9,990 nt of DNA from contig DMEM01000159.1 of NCBI GenBank assembly GCA_003450915.1, forward strand, positions 860 through 10,849. The letters run 5' to 3'. How positions within the stretch are numbered: position 1 is the stretch's first letter; the number at the start of each line of letters is the position of its first letter. Below the pieces are notes generated by a model. It worked only from the letters and a program-made list of their open reading frames with translations, was not told where the DNA came from and did not search any database. This document shows, one piece after another, positions 1-7,133 of this stretch. The position numbers and the translations under genes are program-made. This stretch comes from Alphaproteobacteria bacterium (GTDB taxonomy: Bacteria > Pseudomonadota > Alphaproteobacteria > UBA1280 > UBA12223).

Positions 1-41
1 GACTTAACTAAATAAAATGAAAAGATCAAACAAAATAGCCA

Positions 42-1577
42 TTAAAGGATTTTGACATTGGCCGCTTGGAAAACTTTGTTGATATTATTTTCTGCATAAC
101 GCATCACAACTGAAGCATCTTCTGATAGATCTACCCCGTGAACACCTTTTGGCTTTTCAAAAATTGCTAAACCACCTAAAGGCAACATGTGCATTCTTGG
201 AGGGTTTAGGTCATTTGTATCCATCGCTCTATTATACATTCTTGAATTTTGCAATAGCATTTTATGAATTCTATTTACAATACTTGCCAAAATTTTCTCG
301 TCTATTAACTCTGGAGATTTATTTAATTCTAAAGCCCAAATATGACGTTTTTCATAACTATCATAACCAACCATATAGTCTCTAATTACAATATGATATG
401 ACTCCAATACTTTATTTAAAGCGGCAATAACTTTATCAACTAAATATGTGTGTAAGTTTTCTTTTGCTAAGTTTAGGCTTTGAGCTCTTCTTAAATAAAC
501 AATTTGTAATGGGTTTTGGCTAACAACCCTAACAACATCAGATGTTGTAATTGATAATAAGCCAGCTTGATTTGAAACTGCCATTACATATTCTCTATTA
601 GGCTCAACAGAGCCTGCATGATAACGTTTAGCAGATTGTAAAACTTTACCTTTTGAGTCTACAAACTCTACAGGAACAAATTCATAAAAAACACCTGCAT
701 CTGTTTGTAGAGTTAAAACTCCTGCTTTTTTTACATCTTCTTGTAATGCTAAAGCACCTGTAATTGAGTTATAAATATCAACTTTTTTTACATCTAAACC
801 AACAAATAAGCTCTCAATAAGCTTTTCATTTACTGAATAAAAGCCTGTATCATTAACCCAAACTCTTAAATTCGGCAGTAAGTTTTTAAATGTTGCAAAC
901 TCACCCCTTCTTTGTGAATAAAGCAAGCTTAATTCAACAATTTGTCTAGCACTGGCAACTAGTGCTGTAATATTTTTACCCTTCTTCTCTAACTGGTCAA
1001 GCATAGCATGTAAACACTGAGTATGACTTTGACCTGCTGGTAAAATATCTTTTAATACAGGGAGTGGTTTTTTTCTATACCATGGAATATTTGCTAACTG
1101 CAAAGCACGCATATCAGCTAAATCTGCACCATTATAATACTGAATAGAAGCATGATCAAACATATAAAAAGTCTGATCTGAAGATTTCCGTGTAATTTTA
1201 TACTGTTTACAAACGTAAGAAATATACTCTTCAATAGTTTCAATTTGTTGTAATGAAACTTTATCTAAGGGTCTAATATAACCTCTACGAGTATGAGCAA
1301 AGTTTTCAAACTTTTCGTTTCCTATCAAACCTTTTTTATTAATTAAGTCAACATCATTAGAGGTAGCATCTTGAGTTATTTTTCTTAAAATAGAAATTAA
1401 CTGTTCGTGATTCATAATATCAACTACATCTGAGTATTTTGCAAAAAGCTCCGGAAATTTTTCTGTTTCATCTAATGATGATGCACCTGTATAATCAGCA
1501 AACTTAGTTTGCTTAATCTGCTTCAAAATAGATCTGAAGCTTTTCTTTTGCTGGCGAACAGTATTATTGTTTTTCAT
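42..1577 (-). CDS. Divergent GH3-family acyl-adenylating enzyme (ANL superfamily-like)
   Basis: A 511-residue protein whose second half resembles the GH3 (acyl acid-amido synthetase) family. Residues 293-302 (DAGVFYEFVP) match the strand before the family's central loop. Residues 336-352 (NQAGLLSITTSDVVRVV) align with the family pattern N-AGLYRYRxGDVVRV, keeping the Asp and the DVVRV strand but losing the YRYR part. Residues 373-384 (ENLHTYLVDKVI) sit where the E-L-EE-V helix starts the C-terminal domain. No clear SSGTS-type ATP-binding loop is visible in the first half, so catalysis is uncertain. Family members adenylate a carboxylic acid and often conjugate it to an amino acid; the substrate here cannot be read. 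The protein has no signal peptide and is probably cytoplasmic. Its start overlaps the previous gene's end by 14 nt and lacks a good Shine-Dalgarno, which suggests translational coupling. It is the last gene of the operon. Confidence 0.7.
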   Translation of the reverse strand: MKNNNTVRQQKKSFRSILKQIKQTKFADYTGASSLDETEKFPELFAKYSDVVDIMNHEQLISILRKITQDATSNDVDLINKKGLIGNEKFENFAHTRRGYIRPLDKVSLQQIETIEEYISYVCKQYKITRKSSDQTFYMFDHASIQYYNGADLADMRALQLANIPWYRKKPLPVLKDILPAGQSHTQCLHAMLDQLEKKGKNITALVASARQIVELSLLYSQRRGEFATFKNLLPNLRVWVNDTGFYSVNEKLIESLFVGLDVKKVDIYNSITGALALQEDVKKAGVLTLQTDAGVFYEFVPVEFVDSKGKVLQSAKRYHAGSVEPNREYVMAVSNQAGLLSITTSDVVRVVSQNPLQIVYLRRAQSLNLAKENLHTYLVDKVIAALNKVLESYHIVIRDYMVGYDSYEKRHIWALELNKSPELIDEKILASIVNRIHKMLLQNSRMYNRAMDTNDLNPPRMHMLPLGGLAIFEKPKGVHGVDLSEDASVVMRYAENNINKVFQAANVKIL

Positions 1578-1944
1578 TGTTTTTTACATCTTGTTTTGTT
1601 TTTCTAATAACCACTAATTTTTGATCTTGACTGGCTATAAAGCGAATTTTTGCGCTTAGTAACCCATCTATATTTACGCCATACTGGCGAAAAATAGCCT
1701 GAATATCAGTTAACCTTTGAACATCTAAACCTATTTTTAGTGGATCTGATAAAGATAAAATCTCAAACTCATAAACATCTCCTTCTTGATGATGTTCTAA
1801 AAATGCTACTAATTTTTTACGTTCATTAACTTTAAATGTTTTTTGATCTGCAAAAAAGCCTAACTCTAATCGCTCTTGAGCATTTGCTGAGTTAACAACA
1901 AACAATGAACATATTAATAATACATAAAATAATCTATTTAGCAT
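1564..1944 (-). CDS. Small secreted protein, faintly OmpA-like
   Basis: A 126-residue protein with a clear Sec signal peptide: Asn and Arg near the N-terminus, a hydrophobic core at residues 5-18, and an ANA/QE cleavage site after about residue 22. There is no lipobox and no further membrane segment, so the mature protein of about 104 residues is probably periplasmic. Residues 64-93 (from ILSLSDPL through the FRQYGVN stretch) recall the OmpA-like layout in which a strand and G-x-D-P loop lead into a helix and then a Y-L-x-x-x-G-V element. The peptidoglycan-binding Asp and Arg pattern is not intact, so the resemblance is weak. The basic C-terminus (RKTKQDVKNNEKQ) looks disordered. A Shine-Dalgarno AAGGA lies 8 nt before ATG, overlapping the stop of the upstream c-di-GMP gene. 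The spacing (12 nt upstream gap, 14-nt overlap downstream) places it in one operon, suggesting an envelope role tied to that signalling protein. Confidence 0.75.
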   Translation of the reverse strand: MLNRLFYVLLICSLFVVNSANAQERLELGFFADQKTFKVNERKKLVAFLEHHQEGDVYEFEILSLSDPLKIGLDVQRLTDIQAIFRQYGVNIDGLLSAKIRFIASQDQKLVVIRKTKQDVKNNEKQ

Positions 1945-1956
1945 ATAATTTTCCTT

Positions 1957-4848
1957 TTAAATTTCATCTATAGACTTGTGATCAAATCTTTTTACAGCTT
2001 TATTTAAATCATCTATTGGTTTTGAAATGTGATAACCTTGCATATAATCAATACCAATTTCTTTTAATATATTAACATGACTTTGATTTTCTACAAACTC
2101 TGCAATAATTTTAATATCTAAGCCTTTAGCTAAATCTGATAATGCTTTTACAAAGTGTCTATCTTCTGTTGAAGTTTCTAAGTTCTTAACAAACTCACCA
2201 TCAATTTTAATATAATCAACATCTAAATTCTTTAAATAGTAGAATGAAGAATAACCCGACCCAAAATCATCTAAAGCAAATTTAAAGCCTAAACTATGTA
2301 ACTCAGACACAAAAATCTTAGCCTGCTCTTCATCTCGCATTGCAGCTGTTTCTGTTACCTCAATAATAATTTTATCAGTTACTGGTTTTTCTTTTCTAAC
2401 AATATCTTTTAATGCCTGTAAAACAACATCATCACCTAATGAAAGACCTGAGATATTAATTGACAGCATACAATCTTTTCCTTGATTCATCAAGTCTTTA
2501 TGATGTTTAATACATTTTTTCAAAACACTTATATCTAAACTTTGACTTAAACCAAAGTTTTCAGCAGCTTCAATAAAGAAAACAGGAGAGCCTAGGTTAT
2601 TATTTTCATCTCTAATTCTTAGTAATGATTCAAAAATAACAGTGCCATCTTTTTCTGCAGGAATCATTGGTTGGAAATGCATTTCAAAGTTATCATTATC
2701 TAAAGCACTTCTTAAAATATTCAACCATTTCATCTTTTGCTTAGCTGAAACTGTAAAACTATCTTCAAAGAAATGGTCATCTGTCATATAAACTCTATTT
2801 CTACCCATATCTTTAGCTTTGTGCATAGCTAAACCTGCAGCTGTTAGAATTTGTGAAGGGTCTTGATCTTCATTAGGGTATTTAACAACACCAATTGAAC
2901 TTGTTGTTTGAATTTGTTCGCCATTATATGTAATTTTCAACCTAGAAAGTCTATTAATAAGCTGCTTAATTTTCTTGCGAACTTCTTGTGGATTAATATC
3001 ATGCATTATTACAGCAAACTCATCTCCACCAATTCTACCTATAATATCAGTGGTTCTTAAATTAGCTTGCAATAAAGAGGAAACTTCTAACAGAACCTTA
3101 TCACCTGCATCATAACCGTGAGATTCATTAACAACTTTAAACATATCAAGGTCAATAAATAACAAAGCACCTTGGATACCATTTCTTTTAGCTAAGTTTA
3201 AAGTACTGTCAAGTTCGTGTAAAAATGCAGAGCGATTTAATAATCCGGTTAGATAATCTGTTGTTGCTAACTCCAACATCTTCTCTTGTTCTACTTTCAT
3301 ATAAGTAATATTACGGCCAACACCTCTATACCCTGTAAAAACCCCTTTTTCATTATAAACAGGTATCGCACTAATTCTTAGCCAAATTTCTCTACTATCT
3401 CTACTTTTTACTTTTATCTCAATATCTTTAATTGCACCTCTATCATTAGTTAATTTATCAATAACTAATGTTGATTTATAAAATAAACTATTAATTCCAC
3501 GACCTAGTAAATCTTCTACTAAAAATCCTGTTGAGTTTTTAATCCCAGAAGACACAAAGCTAAATCTTAATCTATCATCTGTTTCCCATAGCCAGTCAGC
3601 AGATGAATCTGCAAAGTCCTTAAACCTTCTTTTAGATTGTAATAAAGCCTTTAAAGATTCTCTTTTTGCTGTAATATCTTTACAGTGTGCAATGTAGTTT
3701 TCTATTTCGCCTTTTTCATCATAAATAGCATGAATCATTGATTCTACAATAATTCTATCTTTTTTATTTGCATGAAGCATTTCAAAATCAAAATTCAAAG
3801 CACCTTTATTAAAATCAAAAGATTTAACTTTCTTCAAGAACTTTTCTTTATTTATCTCTGGCAGTAAATCAACAAAAGCCAAACCCTGTAGGTTTCTTGG
3901 GTTATAATTTAATATCTTAGCATAAGCTGAGTTTGCATATTCTAATTTAAGGTTTGAATCAATCACTGAAATAATATCAAATGAATTACCTGTAATTTTT
4001 CTAAATAGGTTATAAGCTGTTTTTAAACTATCACCTTGGTTTAGCATTTTTGCATTTAATGAATTCAAACTTGTATTTTGTTTAAATAAATATGTAACAA
4101 TTAAAAATGTAATTATTAAAATAAAGCTCATAAATAATAAACCATAACTACCGATACCACCAATACCTTCTTTATTAACAAAAGATACGATAGAATAAGA
4201 CATATTTGCTCTGCTACCTTCAACTCTTACAGCATAAGCATCAACATGTGTTTGCTTGTGCTTATTATAGATCGTTTTGCCTTTTTCATTTAAAACATGA
4301 ATAAGGTAACCATCATACTCTTCAAGAGTATTAAGAACAGGTTTAGCTTTTGATATAAAAACTTGAAGCTCATCATTATTTTGTGACTGTTTTGTAAAAG
4401 CTATATATAAACCAGAACCATCTAAAGTAAAGAAAGAATAACCATATTTAGCTGAATTTTCGATAATTTGATTAATTTGATTCGATGTAATATGAAGCTC
4501 TATAGATTTATCTTTTGAAGTTTTGAAATCTAAATTAATTATTTGATTTGGTTCAGGCTTTTTATCTAATCTTAAAATATTCCAACGTTCAAAGTGCTTA
4601 TTTTCTGGTAATGAGTCTAGATCTTTAGGGGATTGTGAGTTCATAAAATCTGCTTTTATCTTCAATAAATCAAAGTAAAAATCAGTCTCAAACTTTGAAA
4701 CTTTAAGATTTAATTTAACTTTTTGTGAGTTTTCCCACATTGCTTGGTGTTGATTTTGTGTATAAAAATAGGCAAGTACAGACAAAACTATACCTAAAAA
4801 TAGTACTATATATATAATAAACTTACTTAAAGCTACTCTTTTTTTCAT
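1957..4848 (-). CDS. Membrane PAS-PAS-GGDEF-EAL cyclic-di-GMP signalling protein
   Basis: A 963-residue inner-membrane protein. Transmembrane helices at about 10-28 and 236-254 flank a periplasmic domain of about 205 residues that I cannot assign to a named sensor family. Two PAS domains follow (about 283-393 and 403-517), each ending in a PAC-like strand (IAHCKDITAKRE; YRGVGRNITYMK). The GGDEF domain (about 527-690) has an intact GGDEF at 607-611 and an RxxD inhibitory site (R598, D601) exactly five residues before it, so it should make c-di-GMP with product feedback. The EAL domain (about 705-950) reads ESL at 740-742. The other expected catalytic residues look present: E740, N798, E830, D860-D861, K881, E917 and Q937. 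Both synthesis and hydrolysis are therefore possible, with the direction set by the sensor input. An AGGA Shine-Dalgarno lies about 8 nt before ATG. This is the first gene of the three-gene operon. Confidence 0.96.
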   Translation of the reverse strand: MKKRVALSKFIIYIVLFLGIVLSVLAYFYTQNQHQAMWENSQKVKLNLKVSKFETDFYFDLLKIKADFMNSQSPKDLDSLPENKHFERWNILRLDKKPEPNQIINLDFKTSKDKSIELHITSNQINQIIENSAKYGYSFFTLDGSGLYIAFTKQSQNNDELQVFISKAKPVLNTLEEYDGYLIHVLNEKGKTIYNKHKQTHVDAYAVRVEGSRANMSYSIVSFVNKEGIGGIGSYGLLFMSFILIITFLIVTYLFKQNTSLNSLNAKMLNQGDSLKTAYNLFRKITGNSFDIISVIDSNLKLEYANSAYAKILNYNPRNLQGLAFVDLLPEINKEKFLKKVKSFDFNKGALNFDFEMLHANKKDRIIVESMIHAIYDEKGEIENYIAHCKDITAKRESLKALLQSKRRFKDFADSSADWLWETDDRLRFSFVSSGIKNSTGFLVEDLLGRGINSLFYKSTLVIDKLTNDRGAIKDIEIKVKSRDSREIWLRISAIPVYNEKGVFTGYRGVGRNITYMKVEQEKMLELATTDYLTGLLNRSAFLHELDSTLNLAKRNGIQGALLFIDLDMFKVVNESHGYDAGDKVLLEVSSLLQANLRTTDIIGRIGGDEFAVIMHDINPQEVRKKIKQLINRLSRLKITYNGEQIQTTSSIGVVKYPNEDQDPSQILTAAGLAMHKAKDMGRNRVYMTDDHFFEDSFTVSAKQKMKWLNILRSALDNDNFEMHFQPMIPAEKDGTVIFESLLRIRDENNNLGSPVFFIEAAENFGLSQSLDISVLKKCIKHHKDLMNQGKDCMLSINISGLSLGDDVVLQALKDIVRKEKPVTDKIIIEVTETAAMRDEEQAKIFVSELHSLGFKFALDDFGSGYSSFYYLKNLDVDYIKIDGEFVKNLETSTEDRHFVKALSDLAKGLDIKIIAEFVENQSHVNILKEIGIDYMQGYHISKPIDDLNKAVKRFDHKSIDEI

Positions 4849-4955
4849 TTGGATTCCTACTATATTGAGCTTGAGTTACATGCGAACCCACTGTTTTTTT
4901 TATTATTTTTGAAAATACAGCTGAGGATTGTTAATTCTATGTAATATTTTAGCAA

Positions 4956-4982
4956 CTTTTTCCTCTTTTTAAAAGGAAAAAG
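4956..4982. repeat. Perfect 9-bp inverted repeat in divergent promoter region
   Basis: Arms CTTTTTCCT (4956-4964) and AGGAAAAAG (4974-4982) are exact reverse complements around a 9-nt AT-rich spacer. No long T-run follows on either strand, so it is not a convincing terminator. Its place between two divergent genes would fit a regulator-binding palindrome or a 5' UTR hairpin. Homopurine and homopyrimidine arms arise easily in AT-rich DNA, so chance is possible. Confidence 0.45.
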
Positions 4983-5078
4983 AAGTATTTAGGTTAAGTT
5001 TTACCTCAAAAATAGCATATTACTCTTAATGCGTGATATTATAGCAACAACTAAACGTATTTTTTAAGGCACTGTTTA

Positions 5079-5107
5079 TTGTAAATTTTTATAAATATCT
5101 ATAAAAT
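5079..5107 (+). promoter_or_regulatory. Possible sigma70-type promoter for the 89-residue protein gene
   Basis: TTGTAA (5079-5084) and TAAAAT (5102-5107) are spaced 17 bp apart, about 45 bp before the ATG at 5152. The match to the -35 and -10 consensus is fair, but the surrounding DNA is so AT-rich that similar pairs occur by chance; a TATAAA at 5110-5115 is an alternative -10. Confidence 0.3.
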
Positions 5108-5151
5108 AGTATAAAGAAGGTGTTTTTCATTAATTATGAAAGTTAGTTTAA

Positions 5152-5421
5152 ATGAGTATATCAAAAGTTCAAAACAGTAAATTTAGTATTATAAGAAAGC
5201 CGGATTATGCTCGTAAAGACGTTGAGGCTATAGCACAGGTTGAGATATCAAACAAAGACAGTCAACTTGATAATAACACCTTTGGGGATTTAGTTATGCT
5301 AAAACAAGAAAATAAAAAGAAGAAAAAAGATACATTTTCTAAAAAAAACCATCTTGAAGAAGAGCAAAAAAAAGACGGGGAAACCAAAAATAAAGATGGT
5401 ATCACCGACTTTTACGCCTAA
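5152..5421 (+). CDS. Small lysine-rich, probably disordered protein of unknown function
   Basis: An 89-residue frame that I do not recognise. Residues 1-50 are mixed (MSISKVQNSKFSIIRKPDYARKD... with short hydrophobic stretches). Residues 53-82 are dominated by Lys, Glu and Asp, including a KKKKK run at 55-59, and the end is ITDFYA. There is no signal peptide, membrane helix or Cys. The composition points to a soluble, largely disordered protein that could bind nucleic acid or a partner, which is inference. It fills the plus strand between two minus-strand genes and no competing frame covers it. The ribosome-binding site is weak: an AAGAAGG at 5114-5120 is too far from the ATG. It ends 15 nt before the convergent permease gene, with no clear terminator between them. 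That it is real is likely but not certain. Confidence 0.6.
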   Translation: MSISKVQNSKFSIIRKPDYARKDVEAIAQVEISNKDSQLDNNTFGDLVMLKQENKKKKKDTFSKKNHLEEEQKKDGETKNKDGITDFYA

Positions 5422-5436
5422 TTTAATATATTCTTT

Positions 5437-6294
5437 TTAAGCTGCTATAATTAATATTGAAAATGCTAATAACATTATTAATGCAACTTTTAAGCTTGCG
5501 TCATCATATTTTTTAACCACTACACTATATAACTTTATCCACACAGGAATAAGTAAATTGAATGTAATCGCAAAAGCAGGGTTTGATGCATAGTAAACGG
5601 CACTAAACAAGAAATAATAACCAAAAACATATAAAACAGCTATTAACAATGAGCTTGAAGTTAAGCTCTCAGAAATTGCAATTGTCGACTCTTTATTTAA
5701 AATATTTTCAATTAAAAAGCACATCGCTACTGTAAAGTAGTGAACTAAAATATACGCTAAAATAACATTAGAGGGATTACCTGGGATCATTTCCATAATA
5801 AGTTTATAATACACTATAATTACAGCAAATAATAAACTAACTGGTGTTACTGTAATTAAACCAACTATTGTATTATCTGATTTTCTTAAAAACTGAGATA
5901 GTATCATTAAAACAAAAATAGAAGAACATGCTATATAAATGCCATAGCCACTAATAGTGCTATAATATGCTGGGTGCAATAAACAATAAAAAATAAAACA
6001 AGCTAAAATTTGAACTGGTAGCTGAACAGGTAGTGTTCGCCCCATGTTTCTTTCAGATAATTTAAACTGAAGAACACCACCAAAAACACCGGTTAATCCG
6101 GCAAATATTGCCCCCAAGTAAAATAAATTAAGATCTGGAAATTCTAAAAACGGAAATAACACCAAAGTTAAACAAGTTGCAAAAACAGATGACCAGAACA
6201 TTACATCTTTAGGACTATCTTTACATCTTCTTTTTTGTAGTGGCACTATTGCAAACAAAGCACTTGCCAGTAATGAGTATACATACCAAGGCAT
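5437..6294 (-). CDS. EamA/DMT-type ten-helix membrane transporter
   Basis: A 285-residue, almost wholly hydrophobic protein with ten predicted helices, at about 4-20, 32-50, 56-76, 88-105, 117-136, 142-163, 175-197, 212-236, 239-258 and 267-284. This is the two-times-five layout and the usual length of the drug/metabolite transporter (EamA) superfamily. Residues 236-258 (ASNPAFAITFNLLIPVW...) match the helix-nine region of that family, where small residues lead into a L-x-P-V motif. A basic loop (KRRCKDSPKD, 21-30) after helix 1 fits a cytoplasmic loop. The substrate cannot be read from sequence; members export metabolites, amino acids or drugs. The start at 6294 has a G-rich Shine-Dalgarno stretch (GGGGGTAGG) just upstream. 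The gene is alone on its strand, convergent with the small protein gene and divergent from the VTT gene. Confidence 0.8.
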   Translation of the reverse strand: MPWYVYSLLASALFAIVPLQKRRCKDSPKDVMFWSSVFATCLTLVLFPFLEFPDLNLFYLGAIFAGLTGVFGGVLQFKLSERNMGRTLPVQLPVQILACFIFYCLLHPAYYSTISGYGIYIACSSIFVLMILSQFLRKSDNTIVGLITVTPVSLLFAVIIVYYKLIMEMIPGNPSNVILAYILVHYFTVAMCFLIENILNKESTIAISESLTSSSLLIAVLYVFGYYFLFSAVYYASNPAFAITFNLLIPVWIKLYSVVVKKYDDASLKVALIMLLAFSILIIAA

Positions 6295-6381
6295 GACCTA
6301 CCCCCTTTTTTATATAATTTACATTTACTTGCTATATAGTTTAGATTAATTTTTTTTAAATGTAAAAGAAAAAATGTAACC

Positions 6382-6410
6382 TTTTTCGTTTTTATATAGA
6401 ATATCATAAT
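6382..6410 (+). promoter_or_regulatory. Possible promoter for the VTT/oxidoreductase operon
   Basis: CATAAT (6405-6410) resembles a -10 box, with TTTTTC (6382-6387) 17 bp upstream as a poor -35. It lies about 43 bp before the ATG at 6453 in the 158-bp divergent gap, which must also hold a leftward promoter for the permease. An AAGGA Shine-Dalgarno then precedes the ATG by 9 nt. Confidence 0.3.
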
Positions 6411-6452
6411 ACAAACATGTAAGATAAGTTTAATAAATAAGGATCTGATTTT

Positions 6453-7130
6453 ATGGAAAAAATAAAAAAATCCCTGCCCTTGGTTATATTAGTTGCAATT
6501 ATGATTATAGCCAGCATGTACATAGACAAACAAACTATTCTAAACTATAAATACTCAATTATTCAATACTCTAATGAAAATATGACTATAACTGGCATTA
6601 TCTATTTAATGCTGTATTTTATTTGCGTAGCTCTATCTTTACCAATTGCTACAATTTTAACTTTATTAGCTGGTGTTATTTTTGGACCAATACTAGGAAC
6701 AGGAATTGTTGTTATAGGAGCAACTCTTGGTGCTCTAGCAATCTTTTTAATTGTTAAGAATGCTGCCGGAGACGAGGGATTGCTTGCTAAATATAAAAAT
6801 AGTAAGTCTTTACTAACTTTACAAAAAAACATTAAAGAAGATGCCGTTAGCTACATGCTTTTTGCTCGTCTAGTACCTATTTTCCCATTTGTTCTAGTAA
6901 ATGTAGCACCTGCTACCGTTGGCGTTAAAACATCAACATATCTGTGGACTACCTTAATTGGTATTATTCCTGGATCATTTGTTTATACTTATTTAGGCTA
7001 TCAAAGTGGTAAATTAGAAGGAGTTTCAGACTTAATTTCTATTGAAATGATTTCGGCAATGGTACTGCTTGGAGTTTTTTCACTTTTACCGATATTTATA
7101 AAAAAAATAAAAAACGCAAAAGGAGTTTAA
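6453..7130 (+). CDS. VTT-domain (TVP38/DedA-like) membrane protein
   Basis: A 225-residue inner-membrane protein of the VTT (SNARE-associated, TVP38/TMEM64) family. An N-terminal helix (8-24) is followed by the core domain at about 60-185. Family marks visible are AGVIFGPILG at 73-82 (the G-x-x-F-G re-entrant loop), FARLVPIFPF at 137-146 (the conserved R-x-x-P-x-x-P-F helix hairpin) and GIIPGSFVYTYLG at 170-182. A last helix (about 196-217) ends in a basic tail (KKIKNAKGV). Relatives have been linked to lipid scrambling and membrane homeostasis; the role here is inferred from family only. A Shine-Dalgarno AAGGA precedes ATG by 9 nt. The next gene starts 3 nt after the stop and its ribosome-binding site lies within this gene's final codons, so the two are co-transcribed. 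VTT proteins next to, or fused with, flavin disulfide oxidoreductases are a recurrent bacterial pairing. Confidence 0.9.
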   Translation: MEKIKKSLPLVILVAIMIIASMYIDKQTILNYKYSIIQYSNENMTITGIIYLMLYFICVALSLPIATILTLLAGVIFGPILGTGIVVIGATLGALAIFLIVKNAAGDEGLLAKYKNSKSLLTLQKNIKEDAVSYMLFARLVPIFPFVLVNVAPATVGVKTSTYLWTTLIGIIPGSFVYTYLGYQSGKLEGVSDLISIEMISAMVLLGVFSLLPIFIKKIKNAKGV

Positions 7131-7133
7131 TAC

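Larger units (their letters stand above)
4849..5151. other. Divergent intergenic region with two hairpins, no gene seen
   Basis: A 303-bp very AT-rich gap between the start of the c-di-GMP operon (leftward) and the start of the 89-residue protein gene (rightward), so it should hold both promoters. It contains a perfect 9-bp inverted repeat (4956-4982) and a weaker hairpin at 4991-5006 (AGGTTAA/TTACCT with one bulged base). A short frame opens at 5136 (14 codons, ending inside the next gene) but has no supporting signal and I do not call it a gene. Confidence 0.6.

Noticed and set aside
4..38. Short minus-strand frame after the GH3-like gene
   Set aside because: It starts in the stop-codon region (ATGGCT...) but ends after 12 codons, so no further operon gene is supported here.
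149..385. Plus-strand frame inside the GH3-like gene
   Set aside because: Opposite a family-recognisable frame and without its own signals.
5136..5180. Fourteen-codon frame overlapping the start of the 89-residue gene
   Set aside because: Too short, no good ribosome-binding site, and frames of this length are common by chance in AT-rich DNA.
6602..6832. Minus-strand frame inside the VTT gene
   Set aside because: Shadow of a well-supported membrane protein gene.
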